From contig DATAUK010000036.1 in NCBI GenBank assembly GCA_036268295.1, forward strand, positions 8,350 through 72,349: DNA of 64,000 bases. Direction: 5' to 3'. Every line of letters begins with the position of its first letter. Positions within the stretch are counted from its first letter, which is position 1. Under the pieces are notes generated by a model. That model did no database searches, was not told the origin of the DNA, and was given only the letters and a program-made list of their open reading frames with translations. Origin of the DNA: DATAUK01 sp036268295 (lineage in GTDB: Bacteria > Actinomycetota > Actinomycetes > JAFAQI01). The translations under genes were made by a program, and so were the position numbers. This document shows positions 36,053-44,030 of this stretch, piece after piece.

Positions 36053-36646
36053 ATGACGGCAATGGTCGAAATCCGGACAACTCGCGATGCCCTGCTCGAC
36101 GCGGCGTACGACGTGGTGGTCGCAGGTGGTTGGCAGGGCGCGCGGATGCTCGATGTGGCGAGCGCGGCGGGAGTCTCGCGCCAGACCCTCTACAACGAGT
36201 TCGGCTCCAAGGACGCGCTTGCCCAGGCCCTCGCGATGCGCGAGGCGCAACGTTTCATCGACGGCATCAACCGGTTCCTCGACGACATGCATCCGAGTGC
36301 GCCGGTGGCGGCCATCGCCGCCGCGACCGAGTGGACGATCCGCGAGGCCGCCGACAACCCGCTGCTCAAGGCGGTGCTGACCGACGACACCAGCGAGCTG
36401 CTGCCGTTCCTGACCACCCGCGGCGAGGCGGTCATCGGCGCCGCGCGATCCAACATCGAGAGCTATTGGCAAGCCCACTGGCCCGACATCGCCGCCGATG
36501 ACGTGGCGCTCGCCGCCGAGACGGTCGCCCGGCTGACCATCTCCTACCTCGTCCTTCCCAGCGACGGTCCCGACGGCTCCGCCGAGGCCATCGCCGCCCG
36601 AATGTCCACGCTGGTTGAACGACTTCTGATGAAGGGTTCGTCATGA
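36053..36646 (+). CDS. TetR-family regulator of the di-iron protein operon
   Basis: 197 residues. TetR helix-turn-helix: RDALLDAAYDVVVAGGWQGAR, then VASAAGVSRQTLYNEFGSKDALAQAL. Two ATG codons (36053, 36062) could serve as start. Overlaps the di-iron gene by ATGA, so regulator and enzyme are made from one transcript. The perfect palindrome in its own promoter indicates negative autoregulation, and thereby control of the operon. Confidence 0.87.
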   Translation: MTAMVEIRTTRDALLDAAYDVVVAGGWQGARMLDVASAAGVSRQTLYNEFGSKDALAQALAMREAQRFIDGINRFLDDMHPSAPVAAIAAATEWTIREAADNPLLKAVLTDDTSELLPFLTTRGEAVIGAARSNIESYWQAHWPDIAADDVALAAETVARLTISYLVLPSDGPDGSAEAIAARMSTLVERLLMKGSS

Positions 36647-37746
36647 GCACCGCCGACAAGTACGCGACTCCGCTTGACGTCACCACAACCTGGGACGTCC
36701 CGGTTGCCAGCTCGACGAAGTTCAGCTGGGAGTACGACGAGGGCCGCGACCGGCTGCTTTCGCTGTATCAGAAGGGCAAGGACAAGCAGTGGGACTCCAC
36801 CAAGCGGATCGACTGGTCGATCGAGGTCGACCACGTCAACCCGCTCGGCTTCCCGGAGGCCTACAACCCGTTTTTCGGCACCGAGGTCTGGGCCAAGATG
36901 AGTGAGAAGGAACACGACGCCTTCACCCACCATCAGGCGGCGTGGACCTGGAGCCAGTTCCTGCACGGCGAGCAGGGCGCGATGATCACCGCCGCCCGCA
37001 TCGTCGAAACCGTGCCGGACCTGGACTCGAAGTTCTACGGCTCGACGCAGGTGATGGATGAAGCCCGTCACGTCGAGACGTTCTCGCGGTTCCTGCACGA
37101 GAAGATCGGCACGCTGTTCCCGATGAACAACGACCTCGCGTCGTTGCTGCAGGACGCGCTGGAAGCCAAGGAGTGGGACTACGCCTACCTCGGCATGCAG
37201 GTCCTGATCGAGGGCCTCGCACTCGCTGCCTTCGGCGTGATGCGCGACATCGCGGAGAACCCGCTGGCCAAGCAGCTGCTTGCCTACGTCATGCAGGACG
37301 AGGCGCGCCATGTCGCGTTCGGCCGGCTAGCGTTGCGCGACGCCTACGCGGAGCTCAGCTCGAAGGAGCGGTCCGAGCGCGAGGACTTCGTGGTCGAAGG
37401 CTGCTGGCTGATGCGCAACCGGTTCCTCGGCGTCGAGGTCTACGAGACGCTCGGGATGCCGGTCAAGGAGTGCACCGAGATCGCGGAGCACTCGGAGTTC
37501 CAGCAGATGTTCCGCTCGCTGCTGTTCAGCCGGATCGTGCCGTGCGTGAAGGACATCGGGCTGTGGGGCGAGAAGGTCCAGAAGTGTTACGCCGAGATGG
37601 GTGTGCTCGACATGGCCGGGGTCAACCTCGAGGAGCTGATGAAGGCCGACGAGGACCAGGCCGAGCTGATCGACCGCGAGAAGAGCGAGCTGGCGGCCCG
37701 GGTTGCCGAGGTCGACGACACGATCGCGGTCGGCGCCACCGCCTGA
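36643..37746 (+). CDS. Ferritin-like di-iron carboxylate protein (oxygenase/desaturase-like)
   Basis: 367 residues, helical and soluble. Two ExxH pairs (DEARH at E140/H143 and DEARH at E220/H223) plus single glutamates in HGEQGAM (E110) and LIEGLAL (E190) make a complete six-ligand di-iron site of the ferritin/ribonucleotide-reductase-R2 type. The order and spacing fit monooxygenase or N-oxygenase members rather than iron storage. A C-terminal coiled segment (EELMKADEDQAELIDREK) follows. Co-transcribed with its TetR. No reductase sits next to it, though the Rv3230c-like protein 3 kb away could donate electrons. Substrate unknown. Confidence 0.75.
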   Translation: MSTADKYATPLDVTTTWDVPVASSTKFSWEYDEGRDRLLSLYQKGKDKQWDSTKRIDWSIEVDHVNPLGFPEAYNPFFGTEVWAKMSEKEHDAFTHHQAAWTWSQFLHGEQGAMITAARIVETVPDLDSKFYGSTQVMDEARHVETFSRFLHEKIGTLFPMNNDLASLLQDALEAKEWDYAYLGMQVLIEGLALAAFGVMRDIAENPLAKQLLAYVMQDEARHVAFGRLALRDAYAELSSKERSEREDFVVEGCWLMRNRFLGVEVYETLGMPVKECTEIAEHSEFQQMFRSLLFSRIVPCVKDIGLWGEKVQKCYAEMGVLDMAGVNLEELMKADEDQAELIDREKSELAARVAEVDDTIAVGATA

Positions 37747-37758
37747 GTCGATTGCCCG

Positions 37759-38226
37759 CTATTGCAGCGGGATCTCGTGGCCGGAGCCGCGTTCGTCGTC
37801 CGGGCGCAGCCCGAACAGGCGGCGGCCGGTCTCGGTGATCGCGACCTCGTTGATGCTGGCCTCGCGGCGGCGCATCAGTCCGCGCTCGTCGAACTCCCAG
37901 AGCTCGTTGCCGTAGCTGCGGAACCACTGCCCGGCGCTGTCATGCCACTCGTACTGGAATCGCACCGCGATCCGTTCCTCATGGCAGCTCCACAAGCTCT
38001 TGCGTAGGACGTAGTCGAGCTCGCGTTCCCATTTGCCGGTGAGGAACGCCACGATCTCCGCCCGGCCGTTGATGAACGTCTCTCGGTTACGCCACACCGA
38101 GTCCTCGGTGTAGGCGAGGCTGACCCGCTCCGGGTCGCGAGAGTTCCACGCGTCCTCGGCTGCCTGGACCTTCTGGGTCGCGCTCTCGACGGTGAACGGC
38201 GGGAACGGCGGGCGGTTCTCGGCCAT
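37759..38226 (-). CDS. DUF1348 / SnoaL-like small protein
   Basis: 155 residues with the NTF2-like cone fold typical of DUF1348: ATQKVQAAEDAWNSRDPERVSLAYTEDSVWRNR, FLTGKWERELDYVL, RFQYEWHDSAGQWFRSYGNELWEF. These are single-domain proteins of unknown role. ATG 38226. Convergent with the di-iron protein (12 bp between stops) and downstream of rsgA on the same strand. Confidence 0.82.
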   Translation of the reverse strand: MAENRPPFPPFTVESATQKVQAAEDAWNSRDPERVSLAYTEDSVWRNRETFINGRAEIVAFLTGKWERELDYVLRKSLWSCHEERIAVRFQYEWHDSAGQWFRSYGNELWEFDERGLMRRREASINEVAITETGRRLFGLRPDDERGSGHEIPLQ

Positions 38227-38250
38227 CGGTTTCCTTCCAATCGGCGCGTC

Positions 38251-39237
38251 TCAGGTGGCATCGCGGGTCACGAGCAGCCGGCGTAACGAGTCGAGTCGCT
38301 GGGGTGACGCGTGACCCGCTGCCACCCAGTTGTCGAGCTCGCAGACCGTGACGTCGAGATGGTCGCAGTCGGTCGGGCAGGCGGTGGTGCCGACTGCCAG
38401 ATCCGGGAAGCACTCGACCAGCCGGTCGCGGCCGACGTGCGCCAACCCGAACGACCTGATGCCCGGCGTGTCGACCACCCAACCGCCGCCCGGAAGTGGC
38501 AGCGCGATCGCCGCGGTCGTGGTGTGCTGGCCCTTGCCGGTGCGCTCACTTACCTCGCCGATTCGTTGCGTCGCATCAGGAACCAGCGCGTTGACCAGAG
38601 TCGACTTGCCGACGCCGGACGAACCGACGAAGACCGTCACCTGATGGTGCAACCGCTCCCGTAGGTCCGCAACCGCGGCCTCGAAGCCCGGCCGGCCGCT
38701 GACCACAATCGGTACGCCGACCGGTCGATACGCGGCTTCGAGGGCTGCGGTCGGGGCTGCGTCGCTCTTGGTCAGGCACAGCACGGCGTCGATCTGCGCG
38801 TCGTACGCTGCCACCAGGCAACGATCGATCAGCCGTGGCTGCGGATCCGGATTCGCCGTCGCGCTCACCACGACCATCTGGTCGGCGTTGGCGACCAGGA
38901 CGCGCTCGACCGGGTCTGTGTCGTCGGCGCTGCGACGCAGCACCGAGCGCCGCGGCGAGATCCGCACGATGCGGGCCAGGGCGTCCGGGCCGCCGCCGAG
39001 ATCGCCGACGAGGTCGACCGCGTCGCCGACGACCACCGCGCGACGACCCAGCTCGCGCGCCCGCATCGCGATCACGAAAGTGTCGTCGTCGAGCAGCACG
39101 CCGTAGCGACCGCGGTCGACGCTGACGACTCGTGCGTTCGTCGCGTCCTCGTGCTTCGGCCGTAGCCGGCTGCGCGGCCGCGAGCCACGGCCCTGGCGGC
39201 CGAGCCGGTCCTCGTCGTCGATCGGCTGCCGCGTCAG
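38251..39237 (-). CDS. rsgA: Ribosome small-subunit-dependent GTPase A, probable CTG start
   Basis: 328 residues if started at CTG 39237. OB-fold N-terminus, then a circularly permuted GTPase: G4 LTKSD, G1 VGSSGVGKSTLVNAL, G3 DTPGIRSFGL, and a C-terminal zinc knuckle with CPTDCDHLDVTVC. Acts in late 30S maturation. The conserved basic N-terminal tail (RPRSRLRPKHEDATNARV, then VDRGRYGVLLDDDTF) lies upstream of the first ATG/GTG/TTG (GTG 39099), so starting there would delete about 46 conserved residues. The CTG at 39237 has AGGGAG 7 nt upstream and overlaps the aroA stop as CTGA, the same geometry as ATGA coupling. Confidence 0.85.
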   Translation of the reverse strand: MTRQPIDDEDRLGRQGRGSRPRSRLRPKHEDATNARVVSVDRGRYGVLLDDDTFVIAMRARELGRRAVVVGDAVDLVGDLGGGPDALARIVRISPRRSVLRRSADDTDPVERVLVANADQMVVVSATANPDPQPRLIDRCLVAAYDAQIDAVLCLTKSDAAPTAALEAAYRPVGVPIVVSGRPGFEAAVADLRERLHHQVTVFVGSSGVGKSTLVNALVPDATQRIGEVSERTGKGQHTTTAAIALPLPGGGWVVDTPGIRSFGLAHVGRDRLVECFPDLAVGTTACPTDCDHLDVTVCELDNWVAAGHASPQRLDSLRRLLVTRDAT

Positions 39238-40526
39238 CGGGTGGCTCCCTGACCGTCGACCGCGGCGGCCCAGAGTGCGGCGAAGCCGGGAAGTGTTTTG
39301 GCCGTCGTGTCGATGTTCTCGATCTGCAGGCCTGGGACAACCAGGCCGACGACTGCGCCAGCCATCGCCATCCGATGATCGTCGTACGTCGAAAAGACAT
39401 TGCCTCGCAACGGTTTCGGGAAGATCGCGAGGCCATCGTCCAGCTCCCGGACGTCGGCGCCGAGCGCGGTCAGCTCGCGGGCGAGCGCGGCAAGCCGGTT
39501 GGTCTCGTGACCACGCAGATATTCGATGCCGACGAGCCGCGACGGCGTCGCCGCGACCGTGGCGACTGCGGCGAGCACCGGCGTCAGCTCTCCGCAGTTG
39601 CGGAGGTCGAGCTCGGTACCGGTGACGGCGTCACCGCCGCGGACCACCAGTCCGTCGTCGTCGAGCGACGTCGAGGCGCCGAACTGCTCGAGCAGCGCCG
39701 GCAGCATCGCTCCCGGTTGCGTCGACGCGACCGGCCAGTCGGGGATCCGGACGCGTCCTGCCGTCACGACGGCCCCGGCAAGAAACGGCGCCGCACTGGA
39801 CAGGTCCGGCTCGATCGCGGCATCGACGGCAGCAATCGCTCCAGGCGACACCGACCAGTGGTCCGGCTCGACGCCGACGCTGACGCCGCGGTCGCGCAGC
39901 ATGGCGACTGTCATGGCGACGTGCGGAGCATTCGGCACCGCACGTTCGCCGACGTGGCGCAAGCTGACGCCGCGCTCGTAGCAGGCGCCGGCCAGCAGCG
40001 ATGCGCTGATCAGCTGGCTCGAGGCGGACGCGTCGATCGCGACTGCACCGCCGGTCGCGCCGCCACGGCCGTGCACGGCGAACGGCAGGCCACCGCGGCC
40101 ACCGTCGTCGATCTCGACGCCGAGACCGCGAAGCGCGAGCAGCAGCGGGCCGATCGGTCGCCGGCGGATCGCCTCGTCGCCGTCGAAGCTGATAGCGGTG
40201 TTGGCCAGCGCGGCGATCGGCGGCACGAACCGAAGCACGGTGCCGGCATTGCCGACCTCGATGTGGGCCGGGCTGGTCGCGAGGCTTTGGCCGTCGATCG
40301 ACCAGTGCTCGTCCTGGCTGTCGTCGATCCGCAGGCCGAGGGCGCGCAGCGCACTCACCATGATCGAGGTGTCGAGGCTTCGCAGCGGCCGGCGGAGGAT
40401 GGACCTGCCGTCGGCAAGCGCGCCGAGGACCAGCGCCCGGTTGGTCATCGACTTCGAGCCGGGCACCCGAACGTCGGCGAGCATCGGGCCGCGGGCGAGC
40501 GGCGCGTCCCACGGCGGCGATGTCAT
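39234..40526 (-). CDS. aroA: 3-phosphoshikimate 1-carboxyvinyltransferase (EPSP synthase)
   Basis: 430 residues. Joins phosphoenolpyruvate to shikimate-3-phosphate, the sixth step of the shikimate pathway. Seen: VPGSKSMTNRALVLGALA (catalytic Lys 25), EVGNAGTVLRFVPP, DASASSQLISALL-like DASASSQLISASLL, and the C-terminal TYDDHRMAMAGAVVGL. Length normal for actinobacteria. ATG 40526. The stop overlaps the CTG of rsgA; the aroA-rsgA order is conserved in mycobacteria and relatives. Confidence 0.95.
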   Translation of the reverse strand: MTSPPWDAPLARGPMLADVRVPGSKSMTNRALVLGALADGRSILRRPLRSLDTSIMVSALRALGLRIDDSQDEHWSIDGQSLATSPAHIEVGNAGTVLRFVPPIAALANTAISFDGDEAIRRRPIGPLLLALRGLGVEIDDGGRGGLPFAVHGRGGATGGAVAIDASASSQLISASLLAGACYERGVSLRHVGERAVPNAPHVAMTVAMLRDRGVSVGVEPDHWSVSPGAIAAVDAAIEPDLSSAAPFLAGAVVTAGRVRIPDWPVASTQPGAMLPALLEQFGASTSLDDDGLVVRGGDAVTGTELDLRNCGELTPVLAAVATVAATPSRLVGIEYLRGHETNRLAALARELTALGADVRELDDGLAIFPKPLRGNVFSTYDDHRMAMAGAVVGLVVPGLQIENIDTTAKTLPGFAALWAAAVDGQGATR

Positions 40527-40571
40527 CCTCGAATCGTCCCATCACCGTGCGCAGCCTGCGAATATGGCGTC

Positions 40572-41189
40572 GTGGCGGCCAGGACAACGGTGCGGGAGAT
40601 CGACACTCCCAGCGGCCCGGCGCGGGCCCACGTCACGAAGGCAAGCAGCCGTCCCAACCTCGGGCTGGCGGTGCTCGGTCACGGCGCCGGCGGCGGGATC
40701 GAGGCGCCGGACCTGCTCGCGGTCACCGCCGCACTCACCGACGTCGGGTGGAGCATCGCCCGGGTCGAGCAGCCCTATCGGGTCAAGGGACGGCGGGCGC
40801 CGGAGGCGGCGCCGCGGCTGGACGCCGCCTGGATCGCCGTGGTGGCCGCGCTTCGCGGCCGCCGGCGCTATCCGGTCCTCGTCGCCGGTCGGAGCAGCGG
40901 CGCCAGGGTCGCCTGCCGCACGGCGGAGGCCGTCGGTGCGAGCGCGGTGCTCGCGTTGGCCTTCCCACTGCACCCGCCGGGAAAGCCCGAGAAATCACGC
41001 GCCGACGAGCTGCTCGCAGTCACAGTGCCGACCCTCGTCGTACAAGGCGAACGCGACCCGTTCGGCGTCGCGGCGGACCTCCCGATCGGGCCGATGGTCG
41101 TGACTGTGCCGGGCGATCATTCGCTGCGGCAGGCGCCGGAACAGATCGGCGAAGCCGTGCTGGACTGGCTGGCGGGAATCGGGCTGTAG
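40572..41189 (+). CDS. Alpha/beta hydrolase (dienelactone-hydrolase/TEX30-like)
   Basis: 205 residues. Nucleophile elbow GRSSGARVA with catalytic Ser, an early oxyanion strand LGHGAGGGIEAPD, the Asp loop VQGERDPFG and the final His in PGDHSLRQ. This is the small KANL3/TEX30-like hydrolase type found beside aroA or sigR/H in actinobacteria; substrate unknown. GTG 40572 chosen because the open frame upstream (to 39132) runs antisense through aroA. The 3' end contains the SigR-type promoter of the next gene. Confidence 0.75.
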   Translation: MAARTTVREIDTPSGPARAHVTKASSRPNLGLAVLGHGAGGGIEAPDLLAVTAALTDVGWSIARVEQPYRVKGRRAPEAAPRLDAAWIAVVAALRGRRRYPVLVAGRSSGARVACRTAEAVGASAVLALAFPLHPPGKPEKSRADELLAVTVPTLVVQGERDPFGVAADLPIGPMVVTVPGDHSLRQAPEQIGEAVLDWLAGIGL

Positions 41190-41200
41190 GTCGGCGTGTT
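41174..41200 (+). promoter_or_regulatory. SigR/SigH-dependent promoter of sigR-rsrA
   Basis: GGGAAT (41174-41179), exactly 18 nt, then GTT (41198-41200). This equals the published GGAAT-N18-19-GTT consensus of thiol-stress sigma factors SigR (Streptomyces) and SigH (Mycobacterium). It lies in the 3' end of the hydrolase gene, about 170 nt before sigR, so SigR should activate its own operon. Confidence 0.75.
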
Positions 41201-41368
41201 GGAGCAACTGTGACCGGAACGACACCGATTTCCGCGCGACCGCGACCGCCGCAGCGGCAGCGCTCCACCCGGCCCGGGATAGAGTTCCCGCGGCCCCCGG
41301 GAGTGACGTCGGCGACGCTCGTACGTTCTACTGCAGGCAGGGGTTCTGCCGTGCGGAGGGACGTCGGA

Positions 41369-41998
41369 TTGAGCGAGGAGACCGTCGAACAACGCGCCGA
41401 GCGCTTCGAGCGCGACGCGCTACCGTTCCTCGACCAGCTCTACTCCGCGGCGCTGCGGATGACCCGCAACCCCGCCGATGCCGAGGACCTCGTCCAGGAG
41501 ACCTACGTCAAGGCATTCGCCGCCTTCCACCAGTTCCAGGAAGGCACGAACCTCAAGGCCTGGCTCTACCGCATCCTGACCAACACCTTCATCAACAGCT
41601 ATCGCAAGAAGCAGCGTCAGCCGCTGGAGTCCGGCAATGCCGAGGTCGAGGACTGGCAGCTCGCGAGCGCCGAGTCGCACACCTCGTCCGGGCTGAAGTC
41701 GGCTGAGACCGAGGCGCTCGACCACTTACCCGACAGCGATGTGAAGGAAGCCCTTCAGTCGTTGCCGGATGACTTCCGGATGGCGGTCTACCTCGCCGAC
41801 GTCGAGGGGTTTGCCTACAAGGACATCGCCGAGATCATGGGGACGCCGATCGGCACCGTGATGTCGCGCCTGCACCGCGGCCGGAGAGGCCTTCGGGAAG
41901 CTCTTGAGCACTACGCCGTCGACCGTGGTTACATCCGACCTGCGGTCGACGAGGCGCAGAGCACGACAGCTGACGTGACTGACGAGGTGGGCCGATGA
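41369..41998 (+). CDS. sigR: ECF sigma factor SigR/SigH (thiol-oxidative stress)
   Basis: 209 residues. Sigma region 2 (FLDQLYSAALRMTRNPADAEDLVQETYVKAF, LKAWLYRILTNTFINSYRKKQRQP) and region 4 (LQSLPDDFRMAVYLADVEGFAYKDIAEIMGTPIGTVMSRLHRGRRGLR). Nearly the full signature of SigR/SigH, which turns on thioredoxin and mycothiol genes under disulphide stress. TTG 41369 is preceded by GGAGGG at 8 nt; GTG 41351 is possible. ATGA overlap with rsrA. Autoregulated from the upstream GGGAAT/GTT promoter. The 179-bp gap before it holds that promoter's downstream half and a long 5' leader. Confidence 0.93.
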   Translation: MSEETVEQRAERFERDALPFLDQLYSAALRMTRNPADAEDLVQETYVKAFAAFHQFQEGTNLKAWLYRILTNTFINSYRKKQRQPLESGNAEVEDWQLASAESHTSSGLKSAETEALDHLPDSDVKEALQSLPDDFRMAVYLADVEGFAYKDIAEIMGTPIGTVMSRLHRGRRGLREALEHYAVDRGYIRPAVDEAQSTTADVTDEVGR

Positions 41999-42279
41999 GC
42001 TGCGGGAATCCCCACGACACTGACTGCGTCGAGGTCATCGGGCTGGTCTATCTCTATCTCGACGGCGAGATCGACGACCCACACCGCGAAGAGGTGCGCA
42101 CGCATCTCGACGAGTGCGGGCCGTGCCTGCGCCAGTTCGGCATCGAGCAGGAGGTCAAGGCGCTCGTCGCCCGCTGCTGCGGCAGCGACGCCGCGCCCGA
42201 CGGGCTCAAGCAACGGCTGCGCACCAAGCTGGCCGAGGTCAGCCTCGAGATCTCGACCTACGAGTTTCGCGCCGAGTAG
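41995..42279 (+). CDS. rsrA: Zinc anti-sigma factor RsrA (mycothiol-system type)
   Basis: 94 residues. ZAS motif H37-x3-C41-x2-C44 with C11 and C3 upstream; the C11/H37/C41/C44 numbering is the same as in Streptomyces RsrA, where disulphide formation expels zinc and frees the sigma factor. C-terminal CC pair (ARCCGSDAAPDG) is also typical. ATGA coupling to sigR ensures matched synthesis. Confidence 0.93.
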   Translation: MSCGNPHDTDCVEVIGLVYLYLDGEIDDPHREEVRTHLDECGPCLRQFGIEQEVKALVARCCGSDAAPDGLKQRLRTKLAEVSLEISTYEFRAE

Positions 42280-42345
42280 TCACCGATCGCGCGGTTGCGG
42301 CGTGCGTTCAGCCCGCTGCCAGCGCCGCCTCGTAGGGTCATGACC

Positions 42346-43284
42346 ATGAAGATGATCGTCACCGGCGGCGCCGGCTTCATCGGAAGCAACTTGGCCGACC
42401 GCTTGCTTGCCGACGGCCACGACGTCGTCGCGGTCGACGACCTTTCGACCGGCACGAGGGCAAACCTCGAGCGAGCGCTCGGCTCGCCGGCGTTCCGCTT
42501 CGAGCAGATCGACATCACGACCCCAGACCTCGTGGCGCTCGTCGGCGAGGTCCAGCCGGAGGTCATCTTTCATCTTGCGGCGCAGGTCGACGTCCGGGTC
42601 TCGGTCGCCGATCCGCTGAACGATGCCCGGCTCAACATCCTCGGGACGATCAACGTGTGCGAGGCGGCTCGCCAGGCTGGTGTCCGCAAGGTGGTCTTCA
42701 CCTCCTCCGGAGGCACGATCTACGGCTCGCCGTCGCCGCTGCCCGCCGACGAGACCGTGCCGGTGAACCCGCTCTCGCCGTACGCCGTCGGCAAGGTCGC
42801 CGGCGAGTTCTACCTCGCCGCCTACCTCGAGATGTACGGGCTGGACTGGACGTCGCTGGCGTTCGGCAATGTCTACGGTCCGCGCCAGAATCCACACGGC
42901 GAGGCCGGCGTGGTGGCGATCTTCGGAACCGCGATGCTCGAGGGCCGGCCGACGAAGATCTACGGCGACGGGACCGCGACCCGCGACTACGTCTTCATCG
43001 ACGACGCGGTCGAGGCGTTCGTGCTGGCTGCCGGCGGCGGCGGCGGGCGGCGGCTCAACATCGGGAGCGGGATCGAGATGTCCGTGCTCGAGCTGCACCG
43101 GATCGTCGCGGCCGCGGCCGGCGCTCCGGACGAGCCGGTGCTCGCGCCTGGTCGAACCGGGGAGCTGCAGGCGATCTCACTGGACGCCACCGCCGCGCGT
43201 GCCGAGCTCGGCTGGGACCCGACCACCGACTTCGTGACTGGGGTACGCCGCACTGTCGAGTGGATCCGCTCGACGTTGGGTTAG
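42346..43284 (+). CDS. NAD-dependent epimerase/dehydratase (UDP-glucose 4-epimerase-like)
   Basis: 312 residues. Extended SDR with TGGAGFIGSNLADRLL (NAD site), HLAAQVDVRVSV, TSSGGTIYG (catalytic Ser/Thr) and SPYAVGKVAGE (Tyr-x3-Lys). The C-terminal half has the NVYGPRQNP and RDYVFIDD motifs of GalE-type UDP-sugar epimerases. ATG 42346 stands 7 nt after TAGGGT and is likely leaderless; ATG 42340 is alternative. Supplies UDP-galactose or a similar sugar nucleotide for envelope polymers. Substrate not provable from sequence. Confidence 0.82.
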   Translation: MKMIVTGGAGFIGSNLADRLLADGHDVVAVDDLSTGTRANLERALGSPAFRFEQIDITTPDLVALVGEVQPEVIFHLAAQVDVRVSVADPLNDARLNILGTINVCEAARQAGVRKVVFTSSGGTIYGSPSPLPADETVPVNPLSPYAVGKVAGEFYLAAYLEMYGLDWTSLAFGNVYGPRQNPHGEAGVVAIFGTAMLEGRPTKIYGDGTATRDYVFIDDAVEAFVLAAGGGGGRRLNIGSGIEMSVLELHRIVAAAAGAPDEPVLAPGRTGELQAISLDATAARAELGWDPTTDFVTGVRRTVEWIRSTLG

Positions 43285-43313
43285 GCCGCGGGTTCAAACG
43301 AGCGACGTAGGAA

Positions 43314-43388
43314 TCAGCAGTTCGGGCGCTTGCCGTGGTTGGCCTTGCTCTTTGCCCGGGCGCGGCGCTTGCGCTTCTTCTTGGCCAT
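43314..43388 (-). CDS. Ribosomal protein bL37 (24 residues)
   Basis: A 24-codon gene encoding a very basic peptide that starts MAKKKRKRRARAK and ends SKANHGKRPNC. The C-terminal SKANHGKRPN is the signature of bL37, the small large-subunit protein first seen in mycobacterial ribosome structures. AGGAG lies 6 nt before the ATG at 43388. It is far too short for default gene callers. Between a convergent epimerase and a DUF5317-like membrane gene on the same strand, 12 bp downstream of the latter. Confidence 0.88.
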   Translation of the reverse strand: MAKKKRKRRARAKSKANHGKRPNC

Positions 43389-43400
43389 GTCGTCTCCTCG

Positions 43401-44012
43401 TTAGGTCGTGACCACGCTACCGGGTGCCGTTGCGCCGGCCTCGGTGTCGACATCGGACTCGGCCACGACGCCGGTTCGGCGCCGTGGCCGCAGGCCGAGC
43501 AGCACGAACTCACCGAGGCCGGCCGCGATCAGGGCATCGCCCGGGCTCACCACCTCCGGGCGCCAGGGCAGCGGCGCCGGGATGACGTCACCCAGCCAGC
43601 GCCAGGTGGTGCCGGCGTCGGCGATGCCGTGCCGGGCGTCCGAGCCGCTGGCGATCTGGCCCGTCGGGACGTTCGCGCGCGCCGCAGCGGCGGCCGACAC
43701 CGGCATCGCGCCGTTCAGCAGCACGACCAGGGCGTTGCACAGCAGCCCGAGCGTGACCAGCGGCACGCCGGCAAGTCGAATGTTGCGCAGGCAGAACGCC
43801 AATCCGGCCACGGCCGAAATCGCCAGGCCGGCGGGATAGAAGCCGTGGCGGTCGGTGATCCGCGCCAGCACGCCTCCCACGATCTGGGCAATGACCGCGA
43901 CGAGGACCAACGAGCGGCCGCGTACCGGTAGGTTCGCCAGCGCTGCCCAGCGGCCGCCCGTCGCGAGCGCGACCAGCGCGGCGCCAACCAGGAGAATCAG
44001 CGCAAGTGCCAC
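43401..44012 (-). CDS. DUF5317-like membrane protein
   Basis: 203 residues, five or six hydrophobic helices, and a soluble C-terminal tail. The layout VALALILLVGAALVALATG, LANLPVRGRSLVLVAVIAQIVG, LCNALVVLLNGAMPVS, and DAGTTWRWLGDVIPAP followed by VVSPGDALIAAGLGEFVL matches the actinobacterial DUF5317 family as I recall it. GTG 44012 is chosen because the open frame upstream crosses the divergent biotin carboxylase gene. Possibly co-transcribed with bL37 downstream. Function unknown. Confidence 0.6.
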   Translation of the reverse strand: MALALILLVGAALVALATGGRWAALANLPVRGRSLVLVAVIAQIVGGVLARITDRHGFYPAGLAISAVAGLAFCLRNIRLAGVPLVTLGLLCNALVVLLNGAMPVSAAAAARANVPTGQIASGSDARHGIADAGTTWRWLGDVIPAPLPWRPEVVSPGDALIAAGLGEFVLLGLRPRRRTGVVAESDVDTEAGATAPGSVVTT

Positions 44013-44030
44013 AGGCGCTAGTCTGCCGCC

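Noticed and set aside
39132..41189. 685-codon plus-strand frame as one large protein
   Set aside because: The first two thirds run antisense through aroA with typical high-GC shadow composition; only the hydrolase from about 40572 has recognisable motifs.
40520..41998. 492-codon frame ending in SigR as an N-terminally extended sigma factor
   Set aside because: The N-terminal part overlaps the hydrolase gene in another frame and lacks any domain; GGAGGG followed by TTG 41369 gives the normal SigR length.
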